Source of the DNA: Citrus sinensis
Taxonomy: Eukaryota > Streptophyta > Magnoliopsida > Sapindales > Rutaceae
Assembly (NCBI RefSeq): GCF_022201045.2
Contig: NC_068562.1
Coordinates: 24,758,501-24,822,500, forward strand
Reading direction: 5' to 3'
DNA: 64,000 nt
Shown: piece by piece, positions 11,273 through 23,934 of the stretch
How the letters are laid out: the number at the start of each line of letters is the position of its first letter
Numbering within the stretch: position 1 is the stretch's first letter
Translations under genes and position numbers: made by a program
The notes under the pieces: generated by a model
What the model was told of the DNA's origin: nothing
Database searches by the model: none
Seen by the model: only the letters and a program-made list of their open reading frames with translations

Positions 11273-11317
<45 letters not shown>

Positions 11318-11565
11318 TTGATAAGTCAATTCACAATAAACTTGCCTCAAAATATATATATGTGTGTGTTTGTGTGTGTGTTGACCAAAAGCTCTAGTTA
11401 TTAGTGGTAAATCTAAAAAACCACGAGCCCGCCTAACCTTTTAATAACATTAACCAGGAAAGTATCAAGCCATTTTCTTTTTCTGTAGGTCCTAATTAAC
11501 CCACAGTCATAAAATGTCAACTTTAAAATGAAAATATATAATTAAATTTAGAACAATATATCCTA
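10515..11565. other. Intergenic region with a (TAA)n microsatellite
   Basis: No gene is seen. The span 10880-10990 holds a short degenerate repeat of AATAATTGTAACTCC. A (TAA)n run of about 14 units lies at 11274-11317, followed by a TATATA/TGTGTG run near 11356. The right end is the likely 3' UTR of the inhibitor gene, which reads leftward. Confidence 0.5.
11274..11317. repeat. (TAA)n microsatellite
   Basis: An uninterrupted run of TAA triplets, about 44 bases. Likely polymorphic in length. Confidence 0.9.
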
Positions 11566-12126
11566 TTAAGAAGAGGAGATAATATGATCTATAATTCCAA
11601 GTACCACATCACAAATCTGCTTCAAACCGTCTTCTCTTCTTGCAAGCTCCGCCGGATAAGCCAAACCGGGAGACCTTCTAAATGCATTGTGACAAGCATT
11701 CGGATAATCGGCCGCGGCCGAAATGTGCAAATAAGCATAATCGTAATCCTCGGTGGCCAGATCTTGGCCTGAAGCTTGCAGAGAATCACCAGCATATGTA
11801 TATTTATCAGCACATTCTTTCAGCACTTTCTTTAGAGTTGTGTCATTTGTTTTTGTACTAAGCAGCTGAGATGACAAGTATGAAGATGTGGCTGTGGCAT
11901 TAGCGAATCCAACTCCAACCATAATATTTGCTAATCCTTTGGTGTCCACACTGCTGCTTCTTGGATTTGATTTGAGAGAAGAGACACAAAGATCATAGTA
12001 CTTAGTGTTTTTACAAGTTTTTTGGATTAAATTCATGTCGGCAGCGGCGAAAATGGATGGCTGCTGGCGAAAGATAAGAAGATGGAATGCAATAAAGAGA
12101 GTGAACAAGAAAATGGAAGAACCCAT
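11566..12126 (-). CDS. Plant invertase / pectin methylesterase inhibitor (PMEI domain)
   Basis: A single-exon gene of 186 residues. Residues 1-28 are a hydrophobic secretion signal (IFLFTLFIAFHLLIF) ending near IFAAAD, so the mature protein is exported or goes to the vacuole. The mature part has the PMEI fold signatures: an N-terminal TCKNTKYYDLC hairpin with two cysteines, KECADKY, AAADYPNACHNAF, and a final KQICDVVLGIIDHI helix. Such four-helix proteins block either pectin methylesterase or acid invertase; the sequence alone does not tell which, though the motif set (YYDLC, then a DYPNACHNAF ending) is like the cell-wall/vacuolar fructosidase inhibitors. I start at the ATG at 12126; the frame runs nine codons further upstream without another ATG. 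The length is normal for the family and no break is seen. Confidence 0.9.
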   Translation of the reverse strand: MGSSIFLFTLFIAFHLLIFRQQPSIFAAADMNLIQKTCKNTKYYDLCVSSLKSNPRSSSVDTKGLANIMVGVGFANATATSSYLSSQLLSTKTNDTTLKKVLKECADKYTYAGDSLQASGQDLATEDYDYAYLHISAAADYPNACHNAFRRSPGLAYPAELARREDGLKQICDVVLGIIDHIISSS

Positions 12127-13084
12127 TTGAGAAGAATGAACAAATTGTTGCAATATTTGATTATGGCTTCCCTTGTTTATGGAGAAATTACTAGAGAGAA
12201 AGTGAAGCCAAGGAATGAATTTACCGTTTTCTTTCTTTCATGATTTTCCTAGGATTTGATATGGCGGGTGTCAAAGTCTTGACTAAATCTTAATTAAATC
12301 AATAAATTTTATTAATATGTCCTTAACTCCTAAAGAAATAAGAGTCCCTCTAGTATGAGCTTTCAAATTTTTCTGAAACGTAAATCGATTTTATTATTGT
12401 ATAGCCCATATATTATTTAAGCCTAGAATGGGCTCGTGTTTTGATAATGTCTTACAATTTACATCTCTAAGACCTCGCGTTAGGGACTTGTTTTAATACT
12501 AATGAACAAATTATGATCTCATTAAAAATTTGCTAAAAGCAAAAGTGGTGCTTAAACAATTTGCATGGTTATAAAAGTTTTGAGATCTATTATGTGTTTT
12601 TGACTCCTGATGTTGGGGTTACTTTTAAAATTGTGAATTATTGATGAGTTGTCTTTGTTGTGTATGCTTTATTGAATGTAAGGCCTTAATTTTTGGAAAT
12701 CATAAGGCATAGTTTTGGCAGCAAGCCAAAATGCCAATAAATAAAGTCACGGGTTACATAAAAACAACAGCATAGACTCTCATATCAATGTTGTTTTTGA
12801 GTTCTGAATTGTCTTGTTTTCATGCAATATGTGGACATTCGTGTGCTGCAGCAAATGATGATCTGGACCACCGAATTATTTGGCCCCATGCTCCCGAAAT
12901 CTATAATAATTGTAGTAGAATTTTGAGTATATTTTATTTACCATTTGATTAAAAATAAGGATGTATTTTCTTTTTGGAAAAAAAAAAATAAGGGGTAGGC
13001 GAAGTCAAATACATTTACAGAATTTCTAAACTTCTACCGATTTTAAGAGTGGAACTCACAAATGACTAAGCCAAACAAAAATGC
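12127..13084. other. Promoter side of the inhibitor gene and featureless intergenic DNA
   Basis: The first 200-300 bases are the probable promoter of the leftward-reading inhibitor gene; no convincing TATA box could be picked. The rest shows no gene. A possible degraded SINE-like patch lies near 12980-13060 but is too diverged to call. Confidence 0.4.
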
Positions 13085-15119
13085 TAAAAACCACTTTTCT
13101 TTTTGGAGGAAAATAATTTTCATTCATTCAAGGAGTTAGAACAAATACATAACTTATGAGGGTATGAGCCTACCCATACAAAAGTTCTACACTTTTCTAA
13201 ATCTAGTCTAGCTAAAGAATGAGTAATGACATTACAAGATCTTGGTGTAGGTTGGGCGTTCAATTCATTAAAACCCTTCATTCTACTCTACACCTCTAAA
13301 ATTATCCACTGGATCTCGATTCTAATGCTCTTCCTGTTGTTGAAAAAATCTATTACATTTTTGGGAATCTGATTCATCAATGATAGTTGTCAATCTTGCA
13401 TAAATGGATATGTTCAGACCCTAGTTAACTGGTTCAGCTTCTGCAAAGGTTACATCACTGCAAATCTTTGTACTCTTTACAGCAGTAGCTACAAAATTTT
13501 TGTTGGCATCCCTTATGACAACTCTCAGCCCTATTAGATGATCCTCCAAGTTAATGGCTGCAACATAGTTGTGGCTTCTCTTTCTACCTCACCTTGAGAG
13601 TTGGGTTTGAACTTGAATCCTTTTAAAAGAGTCCACAACTGCTTCTACTTTGGTGTTGATACGAACAAAACATGATTTCTAGCACTCCAAGCTACCCAAA
13701 ACAGAGCCACCACCAATTAGTATCAGATTTACCTATTCTTCTTGCCAATTCATACACTATGCTAAGTATGTCTTGATTTGCAATAGTTTTAAGTTTAGGT
13801 GCAAATTGAGCAATTTTCCAGATTTTACGAGCTGATTTACACTCTACCAGTACATGAACGATAGTCTCTATACAGCTCCCACAAACTTGGCAGCAAGGTT
13901 GTGGTAATATTTTCCTTCTCCACAAACTCTCAACTGTTCAGAGAAGATTTTTTGCTGCTTTCCAAATGAATATTTTTTTTTTTTGGTAAATAAAAAGTCT
14001 AAATGATTGACCATTGATTTGCTTTCTGGTTTGAGCATCTTGGAACACCGAAAAATTAATCTTCAAAGCCACCTGACATCCACTCTTGACAGCGTAGTCC
14101 CCTTTTTTTATCATAGTGCTAAAGTATTTGGTCAGCCATTGGTTTATTGGGGAGAGGGATTCCTAAGATCATGTCTGCATCTTCTCTCACGAAATGTTGA
14201 TTAATCAAGCCTTCATTCTACTGATTGTCAGCATCAATCAACTCTAAGACTATAGCATTAATTGACAAAGATGGAAGGGAAACTCCTTTAAAGGATGTTG
14301 GCCCTGGAATCCAGTTTCCTTTATAAATTTGGACTTGTTCACCATTCCAATCCTCTGTCTAATTCCTTTCTAAATCGCTTGTCTCTCCCACAAAATACTT
14401 GTCCAAATAAAAGAAGGCTAAGATCCCAAATTTACATTTAAAAACTAATTATTCTTGAAATATCTTTCTTGTAAAATGCTGGCCACCAAAGAATCAGGGA
14501 ACTGTAGAATTCTCTAACCTTGTTTAGCTACCAACACCTGATTAAAGCTTGTAAAATCTCCCAAACTCTCCCATTTTGCCCAATGAATACCTTTTTTCTC
14601 CATGCTGCTACTCCACCAAAATCTAACAATTGCGTATTGGATATCATTACATATACCCCGTGGAAGTTTGAAGACACTTATAACATAGGCTAGGACAACC
14701 TAAGCTACTACCTTGATAAGTACTTTTTTACCCCCACATGAGAAGAACTTATGTTGCCATCTACTAATTTTGCTTGACACTCTCAACTTAATGTCATTAA
14801 AAAACCATGTTCTTTTTCTTCCAACCGTAGACAATAGCCTTAAATACTTTTCATGTTTAGAAACTACATTAAGCTGGAAAATGTTCTTGATAGCTGAGAT
14901 GACGCCATTATTCATCTTGCTACAGAAAAACATGGAGGATTTGTCATAGCTGAAAAGCTGACCTGAAGCATAATGATCAAATTCTTTCTTTAGATACAGA
15001 CAATCTTCTATTGAGGCTCTTATAAAGATAAGACTATCATTAACAAACAAAAAGTAAGATGTGATGATGTCTTTGCTAAATTTTAAGTCATGGATTCGTC
15101 ATTTTTCTTCAGTCTTTAG

Positions 15120-15836
15120 TAGGGGTGTCAAAAAAGCCCGTCCGGACCGGACCCGGCCAATCCGGTCCGGGCAAAACCCGGACCGCATGTACATAAAAAC
15201 CGGATCCGGGTTTGAAATTTTCAAACCTGGACATTTCCGAGCCCGGTCCAGGTTCAACACCAAAAACCCGAAACCCGGACCGGATCCAGTTTTTTAATAA
15301 ATTAAAAAAAAAGAAAATATAAATATAAATATATTATATATAAATATATAATTATGAATTTATGATATGTTGGATGTTATTTCAATTTATTGTGTGATTA
15401 TTGTGTTGTTGAATTTAATTTATTTATTTTATATATAGATTGAATGAGTTTAAGTTAGAAATTGGATGAATTTAGGTATTAGAAAGTAGATTGAAATAAT
15501 TTTAATTTATCATTTGTGCAAAATTTGCATTGTTAGTGTGTTATATATTTGTATTTGACTATTTTCTTTTTTAAAGTTTGAGATTGAATAAGTTTATTTG
15601 ATTATTTTCTTTTTTAAAATTTGCATTGTTAGATAAATGAAAGAAAAAATTGAAGTTATCATATGCGGGTTTAGAAAGCCCGGATCAAAACCTGAACCCG
15701 GAAGGTGCCGGGCTCAAGCCCGGACCGCACCCGAAAAAATCGGGTTTTAACCCGGGTCCGGTCTTGTATTTCTCTCATCCGGTCTAATCCCGGGCAACAC
15801 CAAAACCCGAACCGAACCCAGATTTTGCCAAGCCTA
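15120..15836. mobile_element. Non-autonomous hAT element (717 bp) inside the LINE
   Basis: The left end is TAGGGGTGTCAAAAAAG; the right end, reverse-complemented, is TAGGCTTGGCAAAATC, which pairs imperfectly as hAT-type terminal inverted repeats. The flanks GTCTTTAG (15112-15119) and GTCTATAG (15837-15844) form an 8-bp target duplication with one difference. Both ends carry dense CCGG/CCCGGACCGG subterminal repeats, a GC-rich pattern unlike the AT-rich middle; these are the likely transposase-binding regions. No transposase is encoded. The insertion lies just ahead of the FADD-box region of the LINE reverse transcriptase. Confidence 0.85.
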
Positions 15837-17591
15837 GTCTATAGTAGTATGTTCGAGAATGTCTTTGCAAATATAAGGAAGAGATAAGGAGAAATGGGGG
15901 CATCCCTGCCTTAACCCTCTTTGAGGATGGATTATGCCTTTTGCTATCCTATTGATAATAATAGAGAATTATGATGTTGTAATGCATCTCATAATCATAT
16001 TAACCCAAGATTGTGCAAATCCTAATCATTTCACTTTATCATAAGCCTTACTAATATTCAGCTTTAGTGCTAGAAGGCCATTTCTTTTCCCTTTGCAGTG
16101 CCAAATCTGATGTAGAAATTCATAACCTATTATAAGATTGTTAGTTATGAGTTTATTCAGAATAAAGGCACTTTAAGTTAGGGAAATAACTTTTTGGAGA
16201 TTGTGTTTAAGCCTATTTGCTATAGATTTAGCAACAATTCTATATATTACATTACATAAGCTTATAGGCTTAAAATCAATCACCTTTCCTTGGCTTCCTG
16301 ACCTTTGGAATTAAAGCAATGTAAGTATGGTTTAGAGGAGTTATTGTACCTTAATCATTTAGGATGTAAAGAAATGTGGTCACTACTCCAGTGCTTACAA
16401 TATTTCAATGCTTTTAGTAGAAAGCAGCTAGCAGTCCATCAAGCCCTGGTGATTTGATAGGGCACATACGTACTAGTGCTTTAATAATCTTCTCTCTAAG
16501 GAAGGGTTGCAGCAGTTATTCATTCATCCTATAAGTCACTTTTAGAACCATTTCTTCTAATATTGCCTCCACCTGCTTCTAATTTGGTCTGGATGTGGTA
16601 AACAAGTTGGCAAAATAGTCACAAAACTCTCTTTCTACCTCCTCACCCTTTTCCATCCAATTGCCCTAGCTATCTTCAATACCCCATATCTTATTTTTCC
16701 TTCTTTGTGATGAGGCTTTTGCATGAAAGTAATTATTATTCTTATCACCTTATTTTAACCAGTCTGCTCGAGATCTTTGCTTCTAGTAAATTTCTCCATC
16801 AAGCAGAATGTTGTAGATTTGTCTTTTAACTTTCTTGATTTCTTCTCCATTATTATACTGCATACCATTGTATCTCAGCTCCTTTAGCCTAGCCACCAAC
16901 TCATCTACCTTTTTTTGTCTCCTTACGAACTCCTCTCTACTCCAACTTTTCAACTAAGCCATTAAAGACTTAGCCGTTCATTTGAATAGTTGGACAGGAT
17001 TGGCACACCTCCAGTTGCCATGTCTACTCCACTCCCTTTCAATTATGTCTGTACAAGCCTCATAGGTGCTCTATATATCTTTATAGTGGACTATTGATGC
17101 ACTTATTTGCATGTATTTTAAGCCACTGCCTTTTTCCTACACTTTCATTCAAATAGGCAATGGTATGATGTCCATGTTTCCAAATTAATGGTTGCACAAT
17201 CCTTATAGATATCTCTCCAATCCTTGTTACATAAGAATCTATCCAATCTCTCCTTTATAAAATCTAGGCCAAATCTACCATAGCCCCAAGTGAAAAGGTA
17301 GCCTTTACACCCCAAATCAATCAAGTTACAATCATGCAAAGCTTCTTTAAACTCACTGATCATATTTACACTTCTATCATTACCCTCTATTTTCTCATTC
17401 GGATACAATATCTCATTGAAATCACTAAAGTAAAGCCAATGAGTATCAGACAAACCTGCTAATCTTCTCAAAAATGTCCATGTATGCTTTTTTTGTACCA
17501 TTTTTGGATGCCCATAAATCCATGTGCATCTCATCCAGCTACCTCTCTTACTCTGTATCTAGGCATCAATATGGTGGCTGTTGAATGAGGT

Positions 17592-18605
17592 TAGGGATGG
17601 CAATGGGGAGGAGAGAGGAGGGGACCAATCTCCCCGTACCCATCCCTGATATTTTGCGTATGTCCCCATCCCCTCCCCGTCCCCGTCAGAATTATTTGAG
17701 AGAATCCACATACCATCCCCGAATAATAACAGGAGATCCCCAAGGGTCCCCGATCCCCGAATAACTAATACATTTTTTGTTTTTTATTTTGAGTTAATCA
17801 TATTAAAATAAAAAATTCAAATAAAAGTAAAGTTTGAAATATATTTTACATTAATATTCATTACAAAAGTCACATACATTAAATTAGTAAGTAACGCAGC
17901 ATGTAAGGGATACAAACTTCTCTCACAAAGTATCGTGAATAAATTAATAGTCTAATACAAAATTGTTACAAATAAAATCGAATTTAGATTCAAAATTAAC
18001 TTTTTCAATGTTGGCGTAGGCACTTTATAAATGTAGATTATTCTCTTTACAGCACAATAGTTAAGTCGGAGCAAATCAAGAGTAAATATTATATTAGATT
18101 AAATTAAATTAGATATTAAAATTGTGATTCGTTGTGGGCAATTATAACATCTAATAAAAAATAAAAAAAAATTTAAGTTTAAAATATTTAATAAATATTA
18201 AAATTAAACAAAATTTTTGGGCTAATAGAATTTACCCGGTTTTTTTAATGTCATAAATAAAAATTTAGGACTTTAATTAGTTAATTAGGTCTAAATATTT
18301 AATAATATAAATATTTTGATATTTGCTATTTTTACCAATATTTATAATTTTATAATTCAAATTTTATTATTTATTTACTAGTAATTTTAAAAAATAAAAA
18401 TAAAATTACAAATTAAAATTGGGAAATGGGTAGGGGATGGGGATTCCACCTTATTCCCGTCCCCTCCCTGAATAAGAAATTGGATAAAAAAATTTCTTCA
18501 TCCCTTCCCCGAATAAGAAATTGGGTATGAAATTATTCTCATACCCTCTCCGAATGGGAAAAATCCCCGAGAGTACCGTCCCTGTGGAGATTTTTGCCAT
18601 CCTTA
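17592..18605. mobile_element. Non-autonomous hAT element (1014 bp) inside the LINE endonuclease
   Basis: The left end is TAGGGATGGCAA; the right end, TTGCCATCCTTA, is its inverted repeat with one mismatch. A perfect 8-bp target duplication AATGAGGT flanks it (17584-17591 and 18606-18613). Subterminal regions are rich in CCCCGTCCCC/CCCCGAATAA motifs while the core is very AT-rich. There is no coding capacity. It splits the LINE endonuclease domain. The exact duplication shows that it inserted after the LINE. Confidence 0.92.
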
Positions 18606-18667
18606 AATGAGGTAATATGCACATTAACATTAGTATTCCAGAGCATCACCAACCCACCTCCTTTGCC

Positions 18668-18777
18668 ATTTCTATTAACTACAAGAAAGCTTTCAACCTT
18701 TAACTTCTTGCTTAATTTTGACATTTCTATTAACTACAAGATAGTTTTCAACCTTCAGCTTCTTGCTTAATTCTGAC
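18668..18777. repeat. 55-bp tandem duplication in the LINE endonuclease region
   Basis: Two copies (18668-18722 and 18723-18777) of a block with TTTCTATTAACTACAAG, TTTCAACCTT and CTTCTTGCTTAATT. 55 is not a multiple of three, so the duplication shifts the ORF2 frame and repeats the LSKKLKVE peptide. Confidence 0.88.
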
Positions 18778-19559
18778 ATTTGTTTAGCTATTAATTTTGT
18801 TTCGCACACAAATAAAATTTGCAGCCTATGTTGTTGGAGAATTTTTTGTAAAGCTAGGAACGTTCGGGAATTTCTTAAGCCCCGAACGTTCCAACTGAGG
18901 ATTTTCATGGCTATCGGTGGGGCTAGCCATCAACCTTCGCCACTATATCAGCAATTACTAGGATTGACACCTCAATTTCCTCTACTAACTCTTATTTTCA
19001 TTTCAGATTGAGCTTTGTTGAAGGTGAGTGATACTGTATTTACTTTTATATTGGTTTAACAAGGCTGACTATTTTGATTCTTTTCTGGTTTGGGCCTAAC
19101 CCATTTTGCTCATGATAACGCCTTTTAGTTAAACATGTCTCCTATTTAGTTACACCCTTCTCACTTTTGGTCCAGGCTTGACGCTTCTAATTCCTTCCTT
19201 TGGGTTTTAAACAAATTAACTCTGGCCCCTATTGTCTACTGCTTCTTCTTCTTCTCTACTGTTTTGGGTTGCATGCTTTTGCTCCAAGCCCACAATAGCC
19301 AAATTCCCTTCCGCGGCTAATTTTTCACTTTCCCTCCCATTTTCACTTGCTTTTTCCACTTCACTATTAAGCAGTTTGAGAGGCTTCTCATTGCCAGCTG
19401 CCGCAAATAGCTTTTTGCAGCCTATTGGCTGCTTTCTTGATTCTAGCCAGCTAGGCATTAGTTGATCTTCACCTCCCGCCCTAAATAACTGCCACGTGTG
19501 TATCCTTTTGGTATGAGCTTGGATATATTTTGGTTACATTGGCCCTTCTACCCTCTCTC

Positions 19560-20250
19560 ATTATTTCATTTGCCTGCATCCACGCCCCATAAGCAAGTTT
19601 GTTCATTGGTTGCCCTTTATACTTATCACATTCCTTATATGGATACCCTATAAGTCTACAGCAGAAACATAAATATGGTAGTCTCTTATAAACTACTAAG
19701 ATCGGGATGTCTTCTTCCCCTTTATGCTCTAAATAATTTTTTTTTTCAACGGTTATGTGATATCAATTGAGATCTGGCATATTAACCAATGCACTGCCCT
19801 TCTTCATCTGCATCAATTTCTTTTACTATACCAATGGTTTCCCCTAGAATTCTAATTGTTTCCTGTTCCACACATCCAACTGGGACATTGTGGAATTGCA
19901 CCCAAAAAGTTGAGTGCGTGGATGATTGCTTTGTTATTTGTTATGCCACTTGGCTCTTTTAGAACTATCAACGCTCATTCAAAATGCCAAGGCCCTCCTA
20001 ATAAAACTCTTCTCTTATATGCTTTGGAGGCAAATTTGAACAGGAATGTCTTACTTCCTAAGCTTTCAACTTTGAACCCCTCGGTTATTCTCCATACTTT
20101 TTGTAGCACTGACCTAAGACCCTCCCTATTAACTCCTCTTGGATGCAAAACTTTTCCCAGCAGACATCCAGCCACTAGCTTTCTCCCTTTTACATTTCAT
20201 GATATCTCCAATGGCGACTTTACTCTTCTTACCTTCCTCTAACGTAATTG
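19560..20250 (-). pseudogene. LINE ORF1 pseudogene (DUF4283-like, CCHC knuckle)
   Basis: The frame from 20175 to 19975 has VWRITEGFKVESLGSKTFLF followed by ASKAYKRRVLLGGPWHFE, the pattern of the DUF4283 domain in plant LINE ORF1 (a nucleic-acid-binding gag-like protein). Further on, near 19670-19620, a broken CCHC knuckle reads CFCCRLIGYPYKEC, with tyrosine in place of the usual histidine. Stops and frameshifts occur between the pieces. It is part of the LINE described above. Confidence 0.75.
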
Positions 20251-20460
20251 CTTTCCACTTATGAATTAGTTTCTCTGTTTCCATGAGGCCCTGATTTTAA
20301 AGACTACTATATTAACTCCTTGACTACCTACTACTCACTTTGTAGATAGAAGCTCACCATCTCTGTTAAATAACTCAAACTAAAAACAAGGCGCAATTCG
20401 TGAGCGATTTCTCCGCCCAATGGGCTACTATCCTTCCATTCTAAGTTCTCTTTTAGAGAA

Positions 20461-21718
20461 AGAGGACCCGTGAAGAAAGACTAAGAAAGGTAACTTTTAT
20501 TTCCTACGAAAGTTGGGAAATGCCCTCACTTTGCTAGAAACCACTCACCTGCTCCCTTAGAGGCAAATAATTTGAAAAAGGAGGCATTTGATAAATTTAA
20601 GGTAGATTTGGGTGAGTACGATTTAGATATTTTCGGTAAAAGCCATGTTTTTTATGTAGTCTATTAAAATATTTCCAAAAATTTCACATTTTGAAAATTT
20701 CCTAAGCATTAAATTATATTTTTCATTTTCAGGTGTTAGGAATGAATTTGAATTTAATGCTGATCTTTTTATAACCTTCTATCATGTATCAAGTAATATT
20801 GGAGTATTCTATAATTAAAATTTAATTAATTATTTCTCATCCAATAACTACTAATCACAATATTATAAACAAAACTTAACACAAAGCGCACAAAATCTAA
20901 ATCCGTATACAACTATTAAGTAGTATCACTTATTTAAAAAGAATAAAGGTTAATAATAAGTCTTAGGTGTTAAAAAAAATCAATAAATAGTTGTAACGTA
21001 AAAACATATTTACTCTATACAATAAAAGTGATTAATTGTGAGGTTAAAATTCTTATGAATATCAATAAAATAACATTTTCTAGCGTCTAATTGAATTTAA
21101 GAAGAAACTGTAGCTTGTGAAGGTAATAAAAAGTTTTAAGTGAATAGATTAGTAACGTTAGAACTTGGTAATGATAATTAAAATAACGAAATATCCCTGA
21201 GATCCATCAAAATACAGACTATATTGAGTTGCAAAGCTGAAGAATAAAATTAGAATGGATTGTGTCTAAGGTGGACAGTGTTTACTTACCTCGCATTGGA
21301 GGTTTACAGTATGTTTAATTGCACTAATTTGAACGGATTAGCTATTAGATCATAATTATAACTTTGAAAAAAAAAATTATTCTCAAATAATTTATTCAGG
21401 TTGGTTTTGGTATTTTATCAAATCCAACGGTGGTATTAAATTAATTTTAGGCTTCGGTTATTTCAACTTAAATTTTTCATAAATTTTGAGTCATTGGTTT
21501 AATGCAATGTAATGGTAGATAAATTAACATCATTGAATGCTATTTGATTTTTCAGTATCTACCATTGGATTGCATGAAATTAATGACTTAAAATTTTTGT
21601 TAAATTATTAAAATAAAAATTCACGAATTTTCAATATCTATCATTTAATTTGCATCATTACAAACCACTGTAATTATTATTTTGTTTGATAAAAATTATT
21701 ACAAACCAATCATGAAAT
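20461..21718. other. Intergenic AT-rich DNA with a dispersed repeat
   Basis: No gene is seen. The stretch 20800-20930 is related to 8818-8938 (shared TTAAAATTTAATTA, CATCCAATAA and CTAAATCC wording). The segments near 21480-21560 and 21590-21640 share short motifs (GTAATGGTAGATAAATT versus its partial inverse). Confidence 0.4.
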
Positions 21719-21988
21719 CACTACAAGAAAAATAGTTTTTTTTTAATGAAAATACCTTTCGAAATACGCAAATGGTCTCAGAAAACTCAATTTTAAAAAT
21801 TCATGTCGTTCTGTTGTATTAAATCGCATTAGGAAAACAAAATTTTGGATGGGTCGTCAAGAAAAAAAAAATATTTTCGACAAAAATGCTGTCAGAAATA
21901 ACATCATATTCCCTAGGAAATAATTCCTACAGAGCCAATGCCAAATGATTATATAGTTCTAGCTATATTTACCGATGGCAATAGCATT
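21719..21988. mobile_element. Truncated CACTA-type transposon end
   Basis: It starts with CACTACAAGAAAAATAG, the usual left end of CACTA elements, and contains TTTACCGATGGCAATAGC-like subterminal wording, but no matching right end was found before the next, complete CACTA element starts at 21989. It is read as a leftover end into which, or beside which, the complete element inserted. Confidence 0.5.
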
Positions 21989-23934
21989 CACTACTAGAAA
22001 AATGGGCTTTACTGACACCAATTCAGTGTCAGTAATAACTTTTACCGACACTTGTTAATTGTGTCAATAATGCTCCAGCCAGAACACACTGACACTAATT
22101 TTTGGTGTCAGTGATTTTCGTGTCAGTAATTCGTGTTACTCTAGTATCACTAAAATAATAACACTATGGCGTTAGTACTTAATGATACTATTTACATGTC
22201 AGTAATTCATGTCACTATAGTATCACTAAAATAATGATACGAAGTGTAAACATTTAATGATACTATTTACATATCAATATTTAAAATTGAGTCAGTATTT
22301 AGTGATGTTATGCTGCTTTTGGTTAGTAATATATTTTTATTTTAATTATATTTTTCCAATTTGTTTTACAATTAAAAAAATAAATATATCAAATCTCCCA
22401 ACACAATTCACATAATAAATATCCCAAATACATCACTTAAATTAACATAATTCAACTACATCATTGTTTGGAAAAAAAAAAAAAAGAACATAAGTATCAA
22501 ATTAAGTTTTCGACAAGTTTTAAGCAACAAAGTACTAAATTCAATTTCAACGAACATTAACCAACAATAATAAGCACAAGAATGTACTGAATATCCATAC
22601 GTGGCTTCATTTTTTTCCCCCACCTACAAGCAAATAAAATCAATTAGAACACCACAAAAAATAAGTCTTAGATATTTGGAAGCAAAAGTGGTCCTAAATT
22701 ACTCATATATTACCTCACGATTGTAGGCTTTAATTAACTTGGCAACATATGTAGCCTATTGATCACCCAGTTGCGAGAGCTCTTTCATCGCGTACTCATC
22801 AATTCCCTTGAACTTTAATTTCAAAACAAGAAGTTATTTGCCAAAAGTTAAATTGTAAACTTCTTAATTATCATTCATTTAAATATATCAATGTGATAAC
22901 AATTCAAAACACTTTATGCACTTGAAATGAACTCCAATAATGTTACTCTTCTATCCAAAATTATACAGGCAAACACTAAATATCTTGAAAACCAAGCTAA
23001 TAAGAAAAATTTTTCAACAGTGTTGATCTACATTATTATATAGTAATGTTTGAAGCCGAAGCAACTTGTGAACATCAACACTAACCACTTTAATGCAAAT
23101 GTGGATGTAGATATAAAACCTCAATAGGTATATCTTCATCAAAGTGAAGTAAAAGCAACAATATTGTAACATGTTGCCAATAATAACAACTTTGCAACAA
23201 ACCCATTAAAACGTAAGCGAGTGATGAGCAGTAGAAGGTGGACAGGTAAAAGTAGATATTTAGAAGGTTTATAATTAAGCACTTATAATAGTAATTTGAA
23301 CAAAATCCTAAAATTGAAACAAAAGAAGCTTTGAAAGCAAAACAGAAAATGAACAAGCAAGAAGGGCCCTAATGGTTTTTTGTTAAGTCAAGCTAATTCA
23401 TAAGTGAAGTAACTAATAAAAATTAAGACTTAAAATAAAATAAAAAGTCTTCATATTGTTTAATCATCATATAAATTTTTTTTAATGTTTAAAGTATATG
23501 TATAGAGAGAGAACACTCAATTTTACAACCTACTTATGAATTAAAATTTATCCACAAAAAAGCAAAAAAAAACAAAGCTAAAGTTTTAATTAAAAATATA
23601 GTGGTACTATCTGTAAACTATGCTGCCTGAGTGGAGTTAGAGACTGCAAATACTAGTTTTACTAATAAAGATTACCTTCAATTCCATCTAATTCTATTAT
23701 TCTACTAAAACCAATGCTACCAAATACAAGCCAACCTTCAACTATAATCTTGTAATGTGCCATTTCACATTATAAAGTCTCTAATTCTCTTATTACATGG
23801 CAAAAACTATAACAAAAATTATGAAATTACAATGGTCCCAATCAAGTTATTTCTAAACAACTCATTTTGCCAATTGTAACTCGGCATTAAACAAAATAAA
23901 GAGCCCTATAAAAAGACAAAAGGCCAATCAAGGG

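Larger units (their letters stand above)
13692..18908 (-). pseudogene. LINE ORF2 pseudogene (endonuclease, reverse transcriptase, zf-RVT)
   Basis: It begins at an ATG (18906-18908) with MKILSWNVRGLRN and FVCETKL, the start of the AP-type endonuclease. A 55-bp tandem duplication (18668-18722 / 18723-18777) repeats LSKKLKVE and shifts the frame. More endonuclease is at 17534-17145 (TWIYGHP, NEILYPNEKIEG, KERLDRFLCN). Degraded reverse transcriptase motifs follow: SPGLDGLLAAFY (about 16440), IALIPKV (about 16310), LALKLNISKAYDK (about 16060), and FVNDSLIF (15047-15024), where the catalytic FADD-type box reads F-V-N-D, so an essential aspartate is lost. The end has CCQVCGSCIETIVHVLVEC, the zinc-binding domain. 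It cannot make a working enzyme. Confidence 0.85.
13085..20460 (-). mobile_element. Decayed L1-type LINE (non-LTR retrotransposon), interrupted by two hAT elements
   Basis: On the minus strand the order is that of a plant L1-like LINE: an ORF1 with DUF4283-like domain and CCHC knuckle (about 20250 to 19560), then ORF2 with endonuclease (from 18908), reverse transcriptase (about 16900 to 14700) and a terminal zinc-binding domain (13925 to 13692). Both ORFs are full of stops and frameshifts. Non-autonomous hAT insertions at 17592-18605 and 15120-15836 split ORF2. The outer limits are approximate: I could not find a poly-A tail with matching target duplication, and the left limit is set where a CCTCCAAAAAGAAAA-like 3' end occurs near 13090-13115. 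Confidence 0.8.

Noticed and set aside
12977..13060. Possible SINE 3' end (AAGGGGTAGGCGAAGTCAAA)
   Set aside because: Resembles the SINE at 59989 in part, but too diverged and without flanking duplication.
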